The notes: generated by a model from the sequence alone, not told the origin. DNA of 64,000 nucleotides from Acetobacter orientalis (GCF_000963965.1 NZ_BAMX01000007.1:1-64000); one strand, 5' to 3'; positions 1-9,094 are shown, counted from the stretch's first letter. A program made the numbers and translations.

Positions 1-2
1 GC

Positions 3-68
3 TGCGCTCATACCTTCATGTCCGCAATCCACATCGCAGCAAGCGCCATCTTCTACCTCAAAGAATGA
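3..68 (+). pseudogene. IS5-family transposase, C-terminal tail only
   Basis: An open frame enters from the left window edge and ends in TGA at 66-68. Its last residues read CAHTFMSAIHIAASAIFYLK, a tail I recognise from IS5-family DDE transposases common in acetic acid bacteria. The likely right terminus of the element is the motif at 73-84, whose reverse complement is CTGATTAGGCTC. Whether the full transposase is intact cannot be seen, because the rest lies outside the window. Confidence 0.6.
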
Positions 69-72
69 TCCT

Positions 73-85
73 GAGCCTAATCAGC
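73..85. repeat. IS terminal motif, copy 1
   Basis: The sequence GAGCCTAATCAGC occurs here and again at 660-672. Its position after the stop of the + strand transposase tail fits the right terminal inverted repeat of that element. It also marks the point where the - strand transposase remnant is cut off. Confidence 0.5.
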
Positions 86-651
86 GTCCATCGCGCATGA
101 CGATCTTTATGGGGCAGCTTTGATGGCTTGCCTCCAGTCCTGTGGGATCCGTCCTTCACGCAGATCAGCCTGCTCCGCATTAGTATTACGTTACCTGAGA
201 GCCGCTACCAGTGTGGCACCGAGGATCTGACCTGACATCGGTAGGTAACCAGCGTTCCGAATGGTGACATTACAGCGATCAAACAGCGTTTCAATGGCAC
301 CCACCTGGATCAGGTGTTCGCGCAACAGCCAGGCTGTGTTTGGTATCCGGCAGGCGATCCGACAGCTCCAGACCAAGGAAGCGCATGAAGGACAGGCAGT
401 CGTTGATAAGGTCTTCCGTCCGTTCGTCGAGGCAAATTGCTCAGCGTCTGGATGACCAGAATTTTGAATATCAGCACTGGATCAAACGGAGGACGACCGC
501 CTTTGCTTCCGTCTGAATAGACCAGTGCCTTGTTCAACTCCGGACGGAACACCTCAAAATCCACAGTCCGGGAAAACGCTTCAAATTGGTCACCGAGCCC
601 ACTCAACCGAGCAAGCCGCTCTTCAACATCAAAGAAACCAGGCTGCATCAT
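86..651 (-). pseudogene. IS5-family transposase remnant, frameshifted and truncated
   Basis: The N-terminal part (starting MMQPGFFDVEERLARLSGLG, from 651 leftwards) is a well-preserved IS5-type transposase start. The frame is broken at least three times: near 430, near 375 (the sequence resumes as LREHLIQVGAIETLFDR) and near 200 (it resumes as RNTNAEQADLREGR). A last recognisable piece, KLPHKDRHARWT, ends at about 86. It directly abuts the terminus of the neighbouring IS copy. The catalytic C-terminal half is missing, so the gene is dead. The coordinates span the decayed pieces rather than one reading frame. Confidence 0.75.
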
Positions 652-659
652 GAGCCAGC

Positions 660-672
660 GAGCCTAATCAGC
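660..672. repeat. IS terminal motif, copy 2
   Basis: Second copy of GAGCCTAATCAGC, nine bases upstream of the start codon of the - strand transposase remnant. It fits the left end of that element (CTGATTAGGCTC read on the - strand). The two copies bracket the remnant. Confidence 0.5.
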
Positions 673-745
673 ACAGAACACACAAAATAGGAAAATAGAC
701 TTTACAATCCGCACTACATATTTTATCTCTGCATTGGATAAAATT

Positions 746-1729
746 ATGTATACATATAATGCTCTTATACCTAACTACGCACTAAAAGATATTCAAGAAA
801 ATCTTGCTGTTGTTCATTATGGTAATGAAAAAACCAGTATCACTACTCAAAATGATGTGCTCCACATCTGTATTCCCTCTGCTCAAACGCAACTTACGGA
901 ATATTGGAGCTTGCTGCATCTAACCACAGAGGATGCAAACCAAAGGCAATGTCACGCCACGGGCACTGAGGGGTGGTGTACTGATGGTGAGAATTTTTTT
1001 GCAGCCTGCCTTGTTCCTGATGGGCCAGAACTCGCTCCTACCTCAAAGCAGGCGTATATGCGCTTAATACAGCTGGCAGAACAGCTTGGTTACGCCAATA
1101 TTTACCGTATTTGGAATTATGTCGGGCGTATTAACGCCCCAAATAATAATGGGCTTGAACGTTACCGTGACTTTTGTTTGGGTCGGGCAGACGCATTTGA
1201 AGCCTTAAAGTATGCACCCACAACATTACCGGCGGCAACGGGCATTGGTTTCCAAAATGGTGGGGTCGTTGTGTTTTTGATTGCGCGTAAAACACCCCAA
1301 GCCACAAATATTGAAAACCCCCTACAGGTTCCCGCTTACCAATACCCCCAGCGTTACGGCCCTAAAGCACCGTCTTTTGCGCGTGCAACTGTTATTAAGG
1401 TACAAAACGGCTTTTGCCTTTATGTTTCAGGAACGGCAAGTATCCGAAACCATACATCCCTCACGCAGAATATCGAGCAAGAAATTGCCATAACAATTCA
1501 AAATATTCAGCAGCTTTTGAAGACAGCTGCTACCAAATATCCTACCTTTAAACAGAGCATATGTGATTCTTTAAAAATTTACGTGCGACATAAAAAAGAT
1601 ATACCCTTAGTGTCTCAGGCTCTCCAAGCTGCTTTTGGTGTTGAAGCCGCACAAGCTCCCGTTTTAATTTCAGACATTTGCCGGGCAGAATTATCTTTGG
1701 AAGTTGAAGGTGTTTTTCGCGCACCATAA
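746..1729 (+). CDS. Chorismatase (XanB2/FkbO/Hyg5 family)
   Basis: This 327-residue protein belongs to the chorismate-hydrolysing family that includes Xanthomonas XanB2, which makes 3- and 4-hydroxybenzoate from chorismate, and the FkbO and Hyg5 starter-unit enzymes. Family hallmarks are visible in order: RIWNYVGRIN followed by GLERYRDFC and GRADAF in the first half, PAATGIG mid-protein, then YQYPQRYGP, SFARA, LYVSGTASI and a C-terminal CRAELSLEVEG. The length matches XanB2. I prefer ATG 746 because a TGGA at 735-738 sits upstream of it, but an in-frame TTG at 734 is possible. It converges on the aryl-polyene operon, so supplying the hydroxybenzoate starter of the pigment is the natural role. 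Which isomer it makes cannot be read from the sequence. Confidence 0.85.
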   Translation: MYTYNALIPNYALKDIQENLAVVHYGNEKTSITTQNDVLHICIPSAQTQLTEYWSLLHLTTEDANQRQCHATGTEGWCTDGENFFAACLVPDGPELAPTSKQAYMRLIQLAEQLGYANIYRIWNYVGRINAPNNNGLERYRDFCLGRADAFEALKYAPTTLPAATGIGFQNGGVVVFLIARKTPQATNIENPLQVPAYQYPQRYGPKAPSFARATVIKVQNGFCLYVSGTASIRNHTSLTQNIEQEIAITIQNIQQLLKTAATKYPTFKQSICDSLKIYVRHKKDIPLVSQALQAAFGVEAAQAPVLISDICRAELSLEVEGVFRAP

Positions 1730-1734
1730 CACGG

Positions 1735-1770
1735 CTGCTCTGTATTGAATAAAACTGCAATACAGAGCAG
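1735..1770. terminator. Bidirectional hairpin between convergent genes
   Basis: A perfect 13-bp stem (CTGCTCTGTATTG at 1735-1747 and its complement at 1758-1770) has a 10-base loop and lies between two convergent stop codons. A T-rich run (TGTTTTTA) follows on the + strand, so it should end the chorismatase transcript and probably the pigment operon too. Confidence 0.75.
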
Positions 1771-1792
1771 ATCATGTTTTTAAGAAGCTACC

Positions 1793-3058
1793 TTAGGTTT
1801 TTAGACCCAGTTTCTTTTTTAATACGCTTACATCAAACACCGCTTTAAAAGCTGTTATGGGCAGCCCTACCCGCCAACCTGCGGCAAAATCCCCCGCGAG
1901 GAGAGAAATAATTGCATCGCGCATACGCAAAATATTACGTGGGTGCATAAATAATTTGCGTAAAACAGGGTGGTTAATACGGTAAATCAACCATGAAATA
2001 CGGCGCATTTCTTTGCAGGTTTGAGCCTCTGCCGCCTGTGCTGCCTTAGCACCTGCCTGTGGGCTACGCAGCCATGCCTCTGCAACACCAGCCCCCCGAA
2101 AAGCACTCTTCATTGCTAGCAAAACACCTGATGAAAAAACAGGGTCAAGAAAGGCGTAAGCATCGCCTATCATATAATACCCTTCTCCCCATGCTTTGTC
2201 GGCGCGGTAAGAATAATTTCCTGTTGTGGCAAGTGGGTTTAGCAACTCAGCTTGGGCCATACGCTCAGCTACACTTGGGCTTTCCTGCACTTTTTGCCAA
2301 AACAGGTCTAGTACTGGCCCTTGGTGTTTACGAAACGCACTTTTATCGCCCACAAACCCAACGCTCATAATACCATCAGGCAGCGGGATCATCCAAAACC
2401 AACCCTCTTTAACCAGATGGATGGAAATATACCCCTCCATACCGGCCCCTCTGCGCGGTACATTCCTAAAGTGGCTGTATATTGCTGCTGTGGAGTTATT
2501 TTTATCTGCATTTCTGCGCCGTTTACGGGTTGCCAAAAACCCATCTCGGCCAGAGGCATCAAGCACAAAACGGGCCGCAAAATGGTGCTCTTGCCCGTCT
2601 TTGTCTTGGGCTGTTACAAGGGTTGCGGCATCTGGCTTAAAATCTGCCTGCGTAACCTTAATATTTTCAAACGTTTTAGCCCCGTTTTTAGCCGCGTTTC
2701 GGAATAACAACTCATCAAAATCTGCGCGTAGCACCTGATACGCATGGTCATACCGTGCACCAATAGCATGATGAAAGGCAAAAGCCTGACGGCCCTCGCC
2801 TGTTTCCACCACAAATTCAGCGCCGGGCTTATAAATACCCATGGCCTGTACTTGCTCTAATACGCCTAACTCGCGCAGTAAGGGCAAGTTACACGGCAGG
2901 AGAGATTCTCCAATATGAAAGCGGGGGTGTGCGTCTTTTTCCAGCAAAACAACGTTGTGGCCCTTACGGGCCAGAAGCGTTGCAGCAGTACTCCCGGCTG
3001 GGCCGCCCCCAATAACGAGCACATCACAATTCTGCACTGAAATTTCTGGCACGTTCAT
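1793..3058 (-). CDS. FAD-dependent oxidoreductase, tryptophan-halogenase-like
   Basis: A 421-residue flavoprotein of the tryptophan halogenase / geranylgeranyl reductase group. The N-terminal dinucleotide-binding motif VIGGGPAGS starts near residue 15, and ESLLPCNLPLL is typical of the family. Near residue 221 lies GWFWMIPLPDG, which contains the WxWxIP signature of flavin-dependent halogenases. Such enzymes occur in xanthomonadin and other aryl-polyene clusters and may halogenate, hydroxylate or desaturate the aryl polyene. The sequence alone cannot decide which. It is the last gene of the pigment operon; its ATG overlaps the TGA of the ketoreductase gene by four bases. Confidence 0.8.
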   Translation of the reverse strand: MNVPEISVQNCDVLVIGGGPAGSTAATLLARKGHNVVLLEKDAHPRFHIGESLLPCNLPLLRELGVLEQVQAMGIYKPGAEFVVETGEGRQAFAFHHAIGARYDHAYQVLRADFDELLFRNAAKNGAKTFENIKVTQADFKPDAATLVTAQDKDGQEHHFAARFVLDASGRDGFLATRKRRRNADKNNSTAAIYSHFRNVPRRGAGMEGYISIHLVKEGWFWMIPLPDGIMSVGFVGDKSAFRKHQGPVLDLFWQKVQESPSVAERMAQAELLNPLATTGNYSYRADKAWGEGYYMIGDAYAFLDPVFSSGVLLAMKSAFRGAGVAEAWLRSPQAGAKAAQAAEAQTCKEMRRISWLIYRINHPVLRKLFMHPRNILRMRDAIISLLAGDFAAGWRVGLPITAFKAVFDVSVLKKKLGLKT

Positions 3059-3774
3059 GCCATGCCTCCGTTAATACCAATAGTTTGGCCGTTAATATAC
3101 CCCGCTTGCCCAGAGGCAAGAAAAGCCACCAAATCAGCAACCTCCTCTGGTTGGCCAGCCCTTTTAGCTGGCACCAGTGCTGCAATTTGCTCAGCACTCA
3201 TAACCGCTGCCGTTGCGGGAGAGGCAATAACACCGGGGGCTACAGCGTTAACTGTAATACCCCGCCCCCCGACCTCACGCGCGAGGGAACGTACTGCCCC
3301 CTCCAGCCCCGCTTTAGCCGCAGCGTAATTTACCTGCCCCCTATTACCAATACGCGCCGTAACAGAGGAAAGGGCAATAATACGCCCCCAACGGGTACGG
3401 GTCATGGGCAGTAATAAAGGCTGCACCACCGCATAAAACCCATCAAGCGAAACGCCCAGCACATCGCGCCACTGAGTTTCTTCCATACCTGCCATGGTGA
3501 CATCATCGTGCGTGCCAGCATTATGCACCACAATTTGGGGCACCCCACCCGCCAGCACTGTAGCCAGAGCATGCTGTGTTGCAGCAATATCTGCTAAATT
3601 TGCTCTCCATGCTTCTGCGCTAAACCCTTGCGCCTGCAAACTGCTAACTAATGCACAAGCGCGCTCGGTTGAGGCATGGGCGTGAACAATAACATGCAAG
3701 CCATCAGCCGCCAGACGCTGGCAAATAGCCGCCCCAATAGGGCTAGTACCACCCGTTACAAGTGCCCGCTTCAT
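3055..3774 (-). CDS. 3-oxoacyl-ACP reductase, FabG-like (pigment operon)
   Basis: A 239-residue short-chain dehydrogenase/reductase. It shows the Rossmann motif TGGTSPIG near the N-terminus, NAG near residue 85, a serine in LSSVTARIG, the catalytic tyrosine and lysine in NYAAAKAG near residue 148, and the C-terminal GYINGQTIGINGG typical of FabG. It should reduce the beta-keto group after each extension of the ACP-bound polyene, as ApeQ does in E. coli. It overlaps the dehydratase gene upstream and the flavoprotein gene downstream by four bases each, so translation is probably coupled. Confidence 0.88.
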   Translation of the reverse strand: MKRALVTGGTSPIGAAICQRLAADGLHVIVHAHASTERACALVSSLQAQGFSAEAWRANLADIAATQHALATVLAGGVPQIVVHNAGTHDDVTMAGMEETQWRDVLGVSLDGFYAVVQPLLLPMTRTRWGRIIALSSVTARIGNRGQVNYAAAKAGLEGAVRSLAREVGGRGITVNAVAPGVIASPATAAVMSAEQIAALVPAKRAGQPEEVADLVAFLASGQAGYINGQTIGINGGMA

Positions 3775-4211
3775 ACGTGGCCCTCTGTTTGGCGTAGCAT
3801 GACTGTGCCGCGCCCTGTCACCAGCACTGTGCCATCTCCTGCCAACACCCTAAACGCGTAGGCTAACCCTCCGGCCATGCCATGCTCTTTGCAAACATGA
3901 ATGTGCAGCGTGCCATAAGCTGGGTTATCAAGCCGCTCGCACGCAATAACCACATCACGCAAGGCAGCTAAATAACCGGGGGGGCTATTTGCCTCTCCCG
4001 TTAAGGTACCGTGCAACGCTGCGGCTTGCATGGCAATTTCTGCCGCAACAAGTGGGCCTAGCTGCCCATTGCGGCGTAAAGGGTTGTGTACATCATAATG
4101 TGCGCGGCTTGTGGCATGCAATGTTGTAGCCGACCACGCCACACAGCTATCGAGCAAGCAGCTTGCCCCTTGGTGCGGAATACGACTTAAAATGGCGTTA
4201 CGATCTAGCAT
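3771..4211 (-). CDS. Hotdog-fold 3-hydroxyacyl-ACP dehydratase, ApeP-like
   Basis: A 146-residue single hotdog-domain protein. The N-terminal IPHQGASCLLDSCV matches the IPH-x-G-x-x-LLD motif of ApeP-type dehydratases in aryl-polyene clusters; the histidine is the expected catalytic residue. The central GPLVAAEIAMQAAALHG corresponds to the helix carrying the acidic partner. It would dehydrate the 3-hydroxyacyl-ACP to build the conjugated double bonds. A second dehydratase is fused to the ligase encoded at 10002-11654. The gene overlaps the chain-length factor gene by seven bases and the reductase gene by four. Confidence 0.82.
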   Translation of the reverse strand: MLDRNAILSRIPHQGASCLLDSCVAWSATTLHATSRAHYDVHNPLRRNGQLGPLVAAEIAMQAAALHGTLTGEANSPPGYLAALRDVVIACERLDNPAYGTLHIHVCKEHGMAGGLAYAFRVLAGDGTVLVTGRGTVMLRQTEGHV

Positions 4212-4999
4212 GGGCTAACCTCTACCTTGAGTTGCCCCGGCTGACAGGCCACCTTAACAGAACCATTACGCGACTGCGCCAAACAGGTGAGCAAAGACAA
4301 ACTACGGGCAGCAGGGTTGCCCACAGCTAAGGCCCGCAAACCATCATGCGCGGGCATATCTGCTCTCTCGGTGCTTTGAGGGTCATAACACAGTGTTAGC
4401 TGGGCTATAGCCTGTTGGCTTAAGTCTGGGTCAAGCACGAGAGCACACGCAAAAGATGCTTTGGTAACACGCACTGTACCAACCGGGCCGGGAATAGGCT
4501 GGTCATACGCCACAAATAAAACCGGGTGCTGCTCTACCACTGCCTCAGACACTGCTTTTAAAAGCCCCAGCCCAAAAGACCAGTCGTAACACCCCAATGC
4601 TGTGGCAGAAGCAATAGAGCCGTGCCCGATTGTCCAATAGCCAGCAGGGGCATTATGCACCGAGTTATGAAACTGCGTGGGGGAGACCTCACCCCCCGGT
4701 TCAGACAATGCTTTGAGAATACCGTCTATAACCCCGCCATCTCCATTTGCGCTCGCAAAAACCACGGATAGACCAGACGGTTTTACACCGGCTAAAGCGC
4801 AAGCTTCTTCTGCTACCGCAATAGCTAAGCGCGTTACCGGGCCAGAACGCCTACGCTCGTTAGGGGCAAGGGCAGCAGCAGGCGGGGGTATTTGCGCCTG
4901 ATCTGCCCATTCTGCCCTACCTTGCAAACAGGCTTGTGCCTGCGCCCAGCCAGCCAACCCCGGCCCCCAGACAGACACGCCACGCACACTAATTTTCAT
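4205..4999 (-). CDS. Ketosynthase chain-length factor, ApeC-like
   Basis: A 264-residue protein of the truncated ketoacyl-synthase type found beside the catalytic ketosynthase in aryl-polyene loci (beta-ketoacyl synthase family 2). Recognisable parts are WGPGLAGW at the N-terminus, VFASANGDGGV, and QFHNSVHNAPAGYWTIG in the middle, where catalytic synthases carry the active cysteine and this protein has none. In the E. coli system the partner forms a heterodimer with the ketosynthase and sets chain length. Here it follows the ketosynthase gene with a four-base overlap, which supports a one-to-one complex. Confidence 0.82.
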   Translation of the reverse strand: MKISVRGVSVWGPGLAGWAQAQACLQGRAEWADQAQIPPPAAALAPNERRRSGPVTRLAIAVAEEACALAGVKPSGLSVVFASANGDGGVIDGILKALSEPGGEVSPTQFHNSVHNAPAGYWTIGHGSIASATALGCYDWSFGLGLLKAVSEAVVEQHPVLFVAYDQPIPGPVGTVRVTKASFACALVLDPDLSQQAIAQLTLCYDPQSTERADMPAHDGLRALAVGNPAARSLSLLTCLAQSRNGSVKVACQPGQLKVEVSPC

Positions 5000-6198
5000 T
5001 GAGCAGCCCCCAATACAAGGCTACAATTTGTGCCCCCAAACCCAAACGCATTGCTCATAACATAGCGTACTGGCGCTGTTGTATTGCGGGTCATAACCTG
5101 CGCCTTAAACGTAGGGTCAAGCTGCGTAATATTTAGCCCACCCGGCAACAGACCGTCTTGCAGCGTTATGCTGCACATCATGGCTTCCAGAATACCAGAC
5201 GCGCCGAGTGTATGGCCTGTCCAACCTTTGGTAGAGGCACACGGTACTTTATCGCCAAAGACTGTGTAAACTGCGCGGTCTTCCATGGCGTCATTCGCAA
5301 GGCTGCCGGTACCATGCAGGTTAATGTACCCGATATCAGCCGGTTTAAGGCCAGAGCGGGTAAGAGCCTGCTGCATAGCCGCCACAGCCCCACGCCCTTG
5401 GGGGTCTGGGGCAGACATATGGTGGCCATCGCTACTAGCCCCGCACCCTAATAAAAGAGCCTGATACCACACAGCTTGCACTAGGGGCCGTACGCCTGGG
5501 CGTTCTAGCAAGGCAAACCCCGCGGCCTCTCCTATGGAAATACCATGCCGCTGTGCATCACCGGGCCGGGTGGGGTATTCATCTACCAAACCTAATGCGC
5601 CAAAGCCGCGTAATGTCATGCCGCACAGGCTGTCTGCCCCACCAACAACCACTGCATCGCACACACCGGCCTCTATCCAATGCCATGCATCTAAAAACGC
5701 ATGGGAAGAAGAAGCACAGGCATTGGAGACGGTAAGGCAGGGCCCTTCAAGCCCTAAAGCCGCCGCCACATATGTGGGCAAAGAAAAAAGGTCTTGCGTG
5801 TGTTGCTGGTCAAAACCTGGGGGCATGGTGCCATGCTCTACATCACGCTTGGCATAGGCTTGCTCGGTGCTCAAAATACCAGAGGTAGAAGTACCCATAA
5901 TAACCGCAATACGTGTTGGGCCATAATAGGCCCGCGCCTGCGCTACAGCTTGGCTAAACCCATCTGTATTAAGCGCCATATCAGCCAGCCGGTTATTGCG
6001 GCAGTCAAACTGCTGTAAAGGCTCTGGTAGCTTGTGGTTTTCAACCCCCACCACGCGGCCCATATAGCCTTGTGCTACGCCCGCAAAATTACAGGGCACC
6101 AGCCCGCTGCGCCGCTGCTGTAGGGCAACACGCGTAGGTGCTACACCAAGCCCAAGGGCGCTAATGGCTGTTCCGGCTGAGATAACAAGCGGTTTCAT
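4996..6198 (-). CDS. Beta-ketoacyl-ACP synthase II-like, ApeO-like
   Basis: A 400-residue condensing enzyme with the complete Cys-His-His triad: cysteine in SNACASSSH near residue 158, histidine in NLHGTGSLAND near 292, histidine in KGWTGHTLGASG near 326. The C-terminal NAFGFGGTN is also typical. I start it at ATG 6198, where ATGA overlaps the stop of the MMPL gene. A longer frame reaching 6318 would run 120 bases back into that gene and adds no family sequence. It extends the polyene with malonyl-ACP units together with the chain-length factor. I see only one catalytic ketosynthase in this locus, whereas the E. coli cluster has two. Confidence 0.9.
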   Translation of the reverse strand: MKPLVISAGTAISALGLGVAPTRVALQQRRSGLVPCNFAGVAQGYMGRVVGVENHKLPEPLQQFDCRNNRLADMALNTDGFSQAVAQARAYYGPTRIAVIMGTSTSGILSTEQAYAKRDVEHGTMPPGFDQQHTQDLFSLPTYVAAALGLEGPCLTVSNACASSSHAFLDAWHWIEAGVCDAVVVGGADSLCGMTLRGFGALGLVDEYPTRPGDAQRHGISIGEAAGFALLERPGVRPLVQAVWYQALLLGCGASSDGHHMSAPDPQGRGAVAAMQQALTRSGLKPADIGYINLHGTGSLANDAMEDRAVYTVFGDKVPCASTKGWTGHTLGASGILEAMMCSITLQDGLLPGGLNITQLDPTFKAQVMTRNTTAPVRYVMSNAFGFGGTNCSLVLGAAQ

Positions 6199-8531
6199 GC
6201 CCCGTCTGTTGCCGCAGAGGGCGAATATTGTCCAGCCAGCATAAAGCTGAACAGCATGAACAAAAATGCACCACACGCCACAGTTATACCAATCTCGCGC
6301 AGTAAAGCTGTGTGGCACAAACCTAAAAGTCCAAAAGCCAACACGGTCATAACGTTACAGGTTAGCAGCGTGCGCATAGTTCTGGCCCGCTCTGCACTAT
6401 CTAACTGGGGCCTAGCAAAAAACAGGGCGTAATCAAGCCCTACGCCCAGCACAAACTGTATTGAAACCAAATGAATAAGAGAAACCGGCACACCGCGCAG
6501 CGCCAATAGGGCTAACAGCACAACCATAGCAGCGCCCACTGCACACAAAACGCGGGTAAGTCGCTGAATATTACGCAACCCCACAACCAGCACCACAAAG
6601 GCCAAGCCAATACCAACAGCCATCCATTTTAGGGTACGAGCTGTGTGGTGTGCGGTAAGCGCGTTAACCTCGTGGTTCAAATCAAGCGCCATAACATCTG
6701 GCTGGCCAGCCAAAGCCACCTGAATTACTCCAAAATCTGTCACGGCCTCAGGTAATACCATACCCCACCACCCATCTGGGCGTTGAAACAAAAGTGGGGC
6801 TAACGCCATTTCCAGCGGGGTGCCGGCCAAGTCTGGCGGGGTAAGGGCTGGCATGGCACGGGCTTTAGCAACATCAGCCACAAACTGGTCAAACGCTTCT
6901 TTTTTAAACGGTAAACCGGCCTGCTGTTGCACCACGCGCGCTGCAAGAATTGCCCCCTCTGGCAAAGCCTGTGTACGGGTCTGTTGCAAAGCAACGGAAG
7001 GCAGAATATGCGCCGCATCTTCAACCCCTACCAGCGCCCCTTTTTGCGCCAGACTGGTAAACAGCCCATGCAAGGCCTCCTCTCGTTGCAGCACAGCTTG
7101 GGCGCTCTGTGCATGCACAATAATAACATGAGAGGAATCGGGTGCTCCCAGCTCGTGTCGTAATGCCATATCCAAACTACGTGCCGAGGCAGGAATAGGG
7201 CTTAACGCCGTCAGGTCTTTTTCAGCCACCAAAGGCCGCCATACCAAAACAGCTATAGCGCCCATAACTGGCAGCACACAAAGCCAGCGCCACCGCCGCC
7301 ATTGCTCGGCCCGTGCAAGCGGGGCAGATGGCCCACTAACAGAGGGCGCTAGGTCTGCTGCAACAATAAGCGATGGCATAACACCCAAGGTAACACACGC
7401 CGCACTAAGCAACCCAACGGCAGAAAACACGCCAAGCTGCACTAAACCCGGCAGCCCACATAACACCATGCCGGTAAGGCCCAACACGGCCGTTGTTACC
7501 GCAAGGCGCAGGCTTGGGCCTATTCTGCGCAATGTGGCTTGTGGCCCCTCCCCCGCATCTCGGTGACCTATTAGCAGCACTGGGTAGTCTAAAGACACAC
7601 CAAGCATGGTCATGCCAAACCCAAAGGCAATGCCATGCACATAGCCAAAGCAAAGCCTAACAACCACCATGGCCACACTAAGCGAAAGCAGAAACGGCAC
7701 CCCAATAGCCGCCAACACCCATAAAGAGCGAAAACGCCAATACAAAACCGCCACGACCAGTACGGTTGAAAAGGCAGACATCATTTCAATATCGTGCCGC
7801 ATACTGTGCGCGCTTTGCACGGCAAACACAGCGGGCCCGCTTACGAGCAACCGCGCCTGGCCGGGTTGTGCCTTGGCAAACGCCGCTTGAATGGCGTTTT
7901 GTGTTAAACGCTGCGCAGCAAGATCCATACCCGCAGCCCGTGTACGCAAGAGCATAAGAGCACGGTTACGGTCTGAGGCAAACCAGACCCCTTGCTTTAA
8001 AGTGGCATGCACAGCGGGTTGTAAATGCCGCATAACATTAAAAAAAGCGCCGGTTGGGTCTCGTAGGGCAAAGGCCACCACAAGTGGCTCGGCTGAAGAT
8101 TGAAGGCCGTCCCATACGTGTTCAAACCCCTTAGCCAAAGCGCCGGGTGAAAAATCGCGCACGCTCGCATCGGGTGCCAGTTGGTAGCGGTGGTCAAACA
8201 GCAAATCCCGCATTGCGGGGCTATCATCAAGCGAGAAAGACCCGTTTAAAACCAACAGAAATTGAGAATCTTGGCTCAGGCTATCCTGCATCTGGTGGCT
8301 AATGCGTGCCAACTCAGTCTCTGGTGCGCCTTCTATGCCCACTGTAATGAGCGATGCCGCTACCCCGCCCCGTACCTCTCTAAGCAAAAAGCGGGTAGCT
8401 GCATTATGGCCCTGCGGTAAAAACCCCGCCATATCAAGCCGTAGCGGAATACTCGAAAAAACAATAAACGCCACAAGGGCCGAGGCCAACAAAGCATAAG
8501 CAAGCCGCTTGGGGTTTTTACGCGCGCTCAA
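6195..8531 (-). CDS. MMPL/RND-superfamily exporter
   Basis: A 778-residue inner-membrane protein with two similar halves, each starting with one membrane helix, then a soluble loop and a bundle of helices. The first helix is LLASALVAFIVFSSIPL. The conserved stretch GMTMLGVSLDYPVLLIGHR in half one has a counterpart, VSIQFVLGVGLDYALFFAR, in half two, as in MMPL and SecDF-type transporters. MMPL proteins accompany LolA-like carriers in aryl-polyene clusters and are thought to pass the finished lipid-linked pigment towards the outer membrane. Its gene lies between those of the LolA-like protein and the ketosynthase, overlapping both by four bases. Confidence 0.85.
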   Translation of the reverse strand: MSARKNPKRLAYALLASALVAFIVFSSIPLRLDMAGFLPQGHNAATRFLLREVRGGVAASLITVGIEGAPETELARISHQMQDSLSQDSQFLLVLNGSFSLDDSPAMRDLLFDHRYQLAPDASVRDFSPGALAKGFEHVWDGLQSSAEPLVVAFALRDPTGAFFNVMRHLQPAVHATLKQGVWFASDRNRALMLLRTRAAGMDLAAQRLTQNAIQAAFAKAQPGQARLLVSGPAVFAVQSAHSMRHDIEMMSAFSTVLVVAVLYWRFRSLWVLAAIGVPFLLSLSVAMVVVRLCFGYVHGIAFGFGMTMLGVSLDYPVLLIGHRDAGEGPQATLRRIGPSLRLAVTTAVLGLTGMVLCGLPGLVQLGVFSAVGLLSAACVTLGVMPSLIVAADLAPSVSGPSAPLARAEQWRRWRWLCVLPVMGAIAVLVWRPLVAEKDLTALSPIPASARSLDMALRHELGAPDSSHVIIVHAQSAQAVLQREEALHGLFTSLAQKGALVGVEDAAHILPSVALQQTRTQALPEGAILAARVVQQQAGLPFKKEAFDQFVADVAKARAMPALTPPDLAGTPLEMALAPLLFQRPDGWWGMVLPEAVTDFGVIQVALAGQPDVMALDLNHEVNALTAHHTARTLKWMAVGIGLAFVVLVVGLRNIQRLTRVLCAVGAAMVVLLALLALRGVPVSLIHLVSIQFVLGVGLDYALFFARPQLDSAERARTMRTLLTCNVMTVLAFGLLGLCHTALLREIGITVACGAFLFMLFSFMLAGQYSPSAATDGA

Positions 8532-9094
8532 GGGGCAATGGTCATGGTTTGCGTGTCCCCGTTGGCTTGCACCAGCACAATACGCAAAATGGCATTGTTC
8601 TTGCCGCTCAATGTCACACTCTTAGCCAATGCCGCCACTTTATCTGACGCTGGCGTTAAATAAAGGCTCCAGTCAGCGCCCTGCTCTGTTGCCGTAATGT
8701 GGTAGTAGCGCCGTAATAAAGCGGCGTCTCCATCTAAGGGCGCGCGCAATGTATCAACCAACAGCCGTAGGGCTGGCACACGGGCGGTATCAACACTTTG
8801 GGGGGCGGTGTGGTTGCGGCTAATGGTTACCATGTCACCATTAATCACTAAATCTTCTGCCCGTGGTTGCTCGGTGGTTTTTTGCAAATAACCGGGGTGA
8901 CGGTAAATAAGCACGCCTGAACTTTCAAGCGGGGCTTTTAAGGCAGCAAGCGTGCGTGTTTCATGAAAAGGCTTTTGCCGGGTTTGCACCTGCCCTAGGC
9001 GGTTTATAAGGCTGTCGGCAAGGTCTTGCGCAAAGACTGGCTGGGTCCAGTGTAGCACACACACACCGCAGGCCAGCATAAACCATCTTTTCAT
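8528..9094 (-). CDS. LolA-related periplasmic carrier
   Basis: A 188-residue protein with a clear signal peptide (MKRWFMLACGVCVLHWTQPV, cleavage after VFA). The mature part resembles the LolA-like proteins of aryl-polyene clusters: FHETRTLAALKAPLESSGVL followed by a YRHPGYL segment and strand-rich sequence. The expected role is to ferry a hydrophobic product across the periplasm between the MMPL exporter and the outer membrane. The assignment rests on this pattern and on context; primary sequence conservation in this family is low. Confidence 0.78.
   Translation of the reverse strand: MKRWFMLACGVCVLHWTQPVFAQDLADSLINRLGQVQTRQKPFHETRTLAALKAPLESSGVLIYRHPGYLQKTTEQPRAEDLVINGDMVTISRNHTAPQSVDTARVPALRLLVDTLRAPLDGDAALLRRYYHITATEQGADWSLYLTPASDKVAALAKSVTLSGKNNAILRIVLVQANGDTQTMTIAP

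Noticed and set aside
6199-6318. N-terminal extension of the ketosynthase
   Set aside because: The added 40 residues lie inside the MMPL gene and match no ketosynthase sequence; the ATGA overlap at 6198 is the better start.
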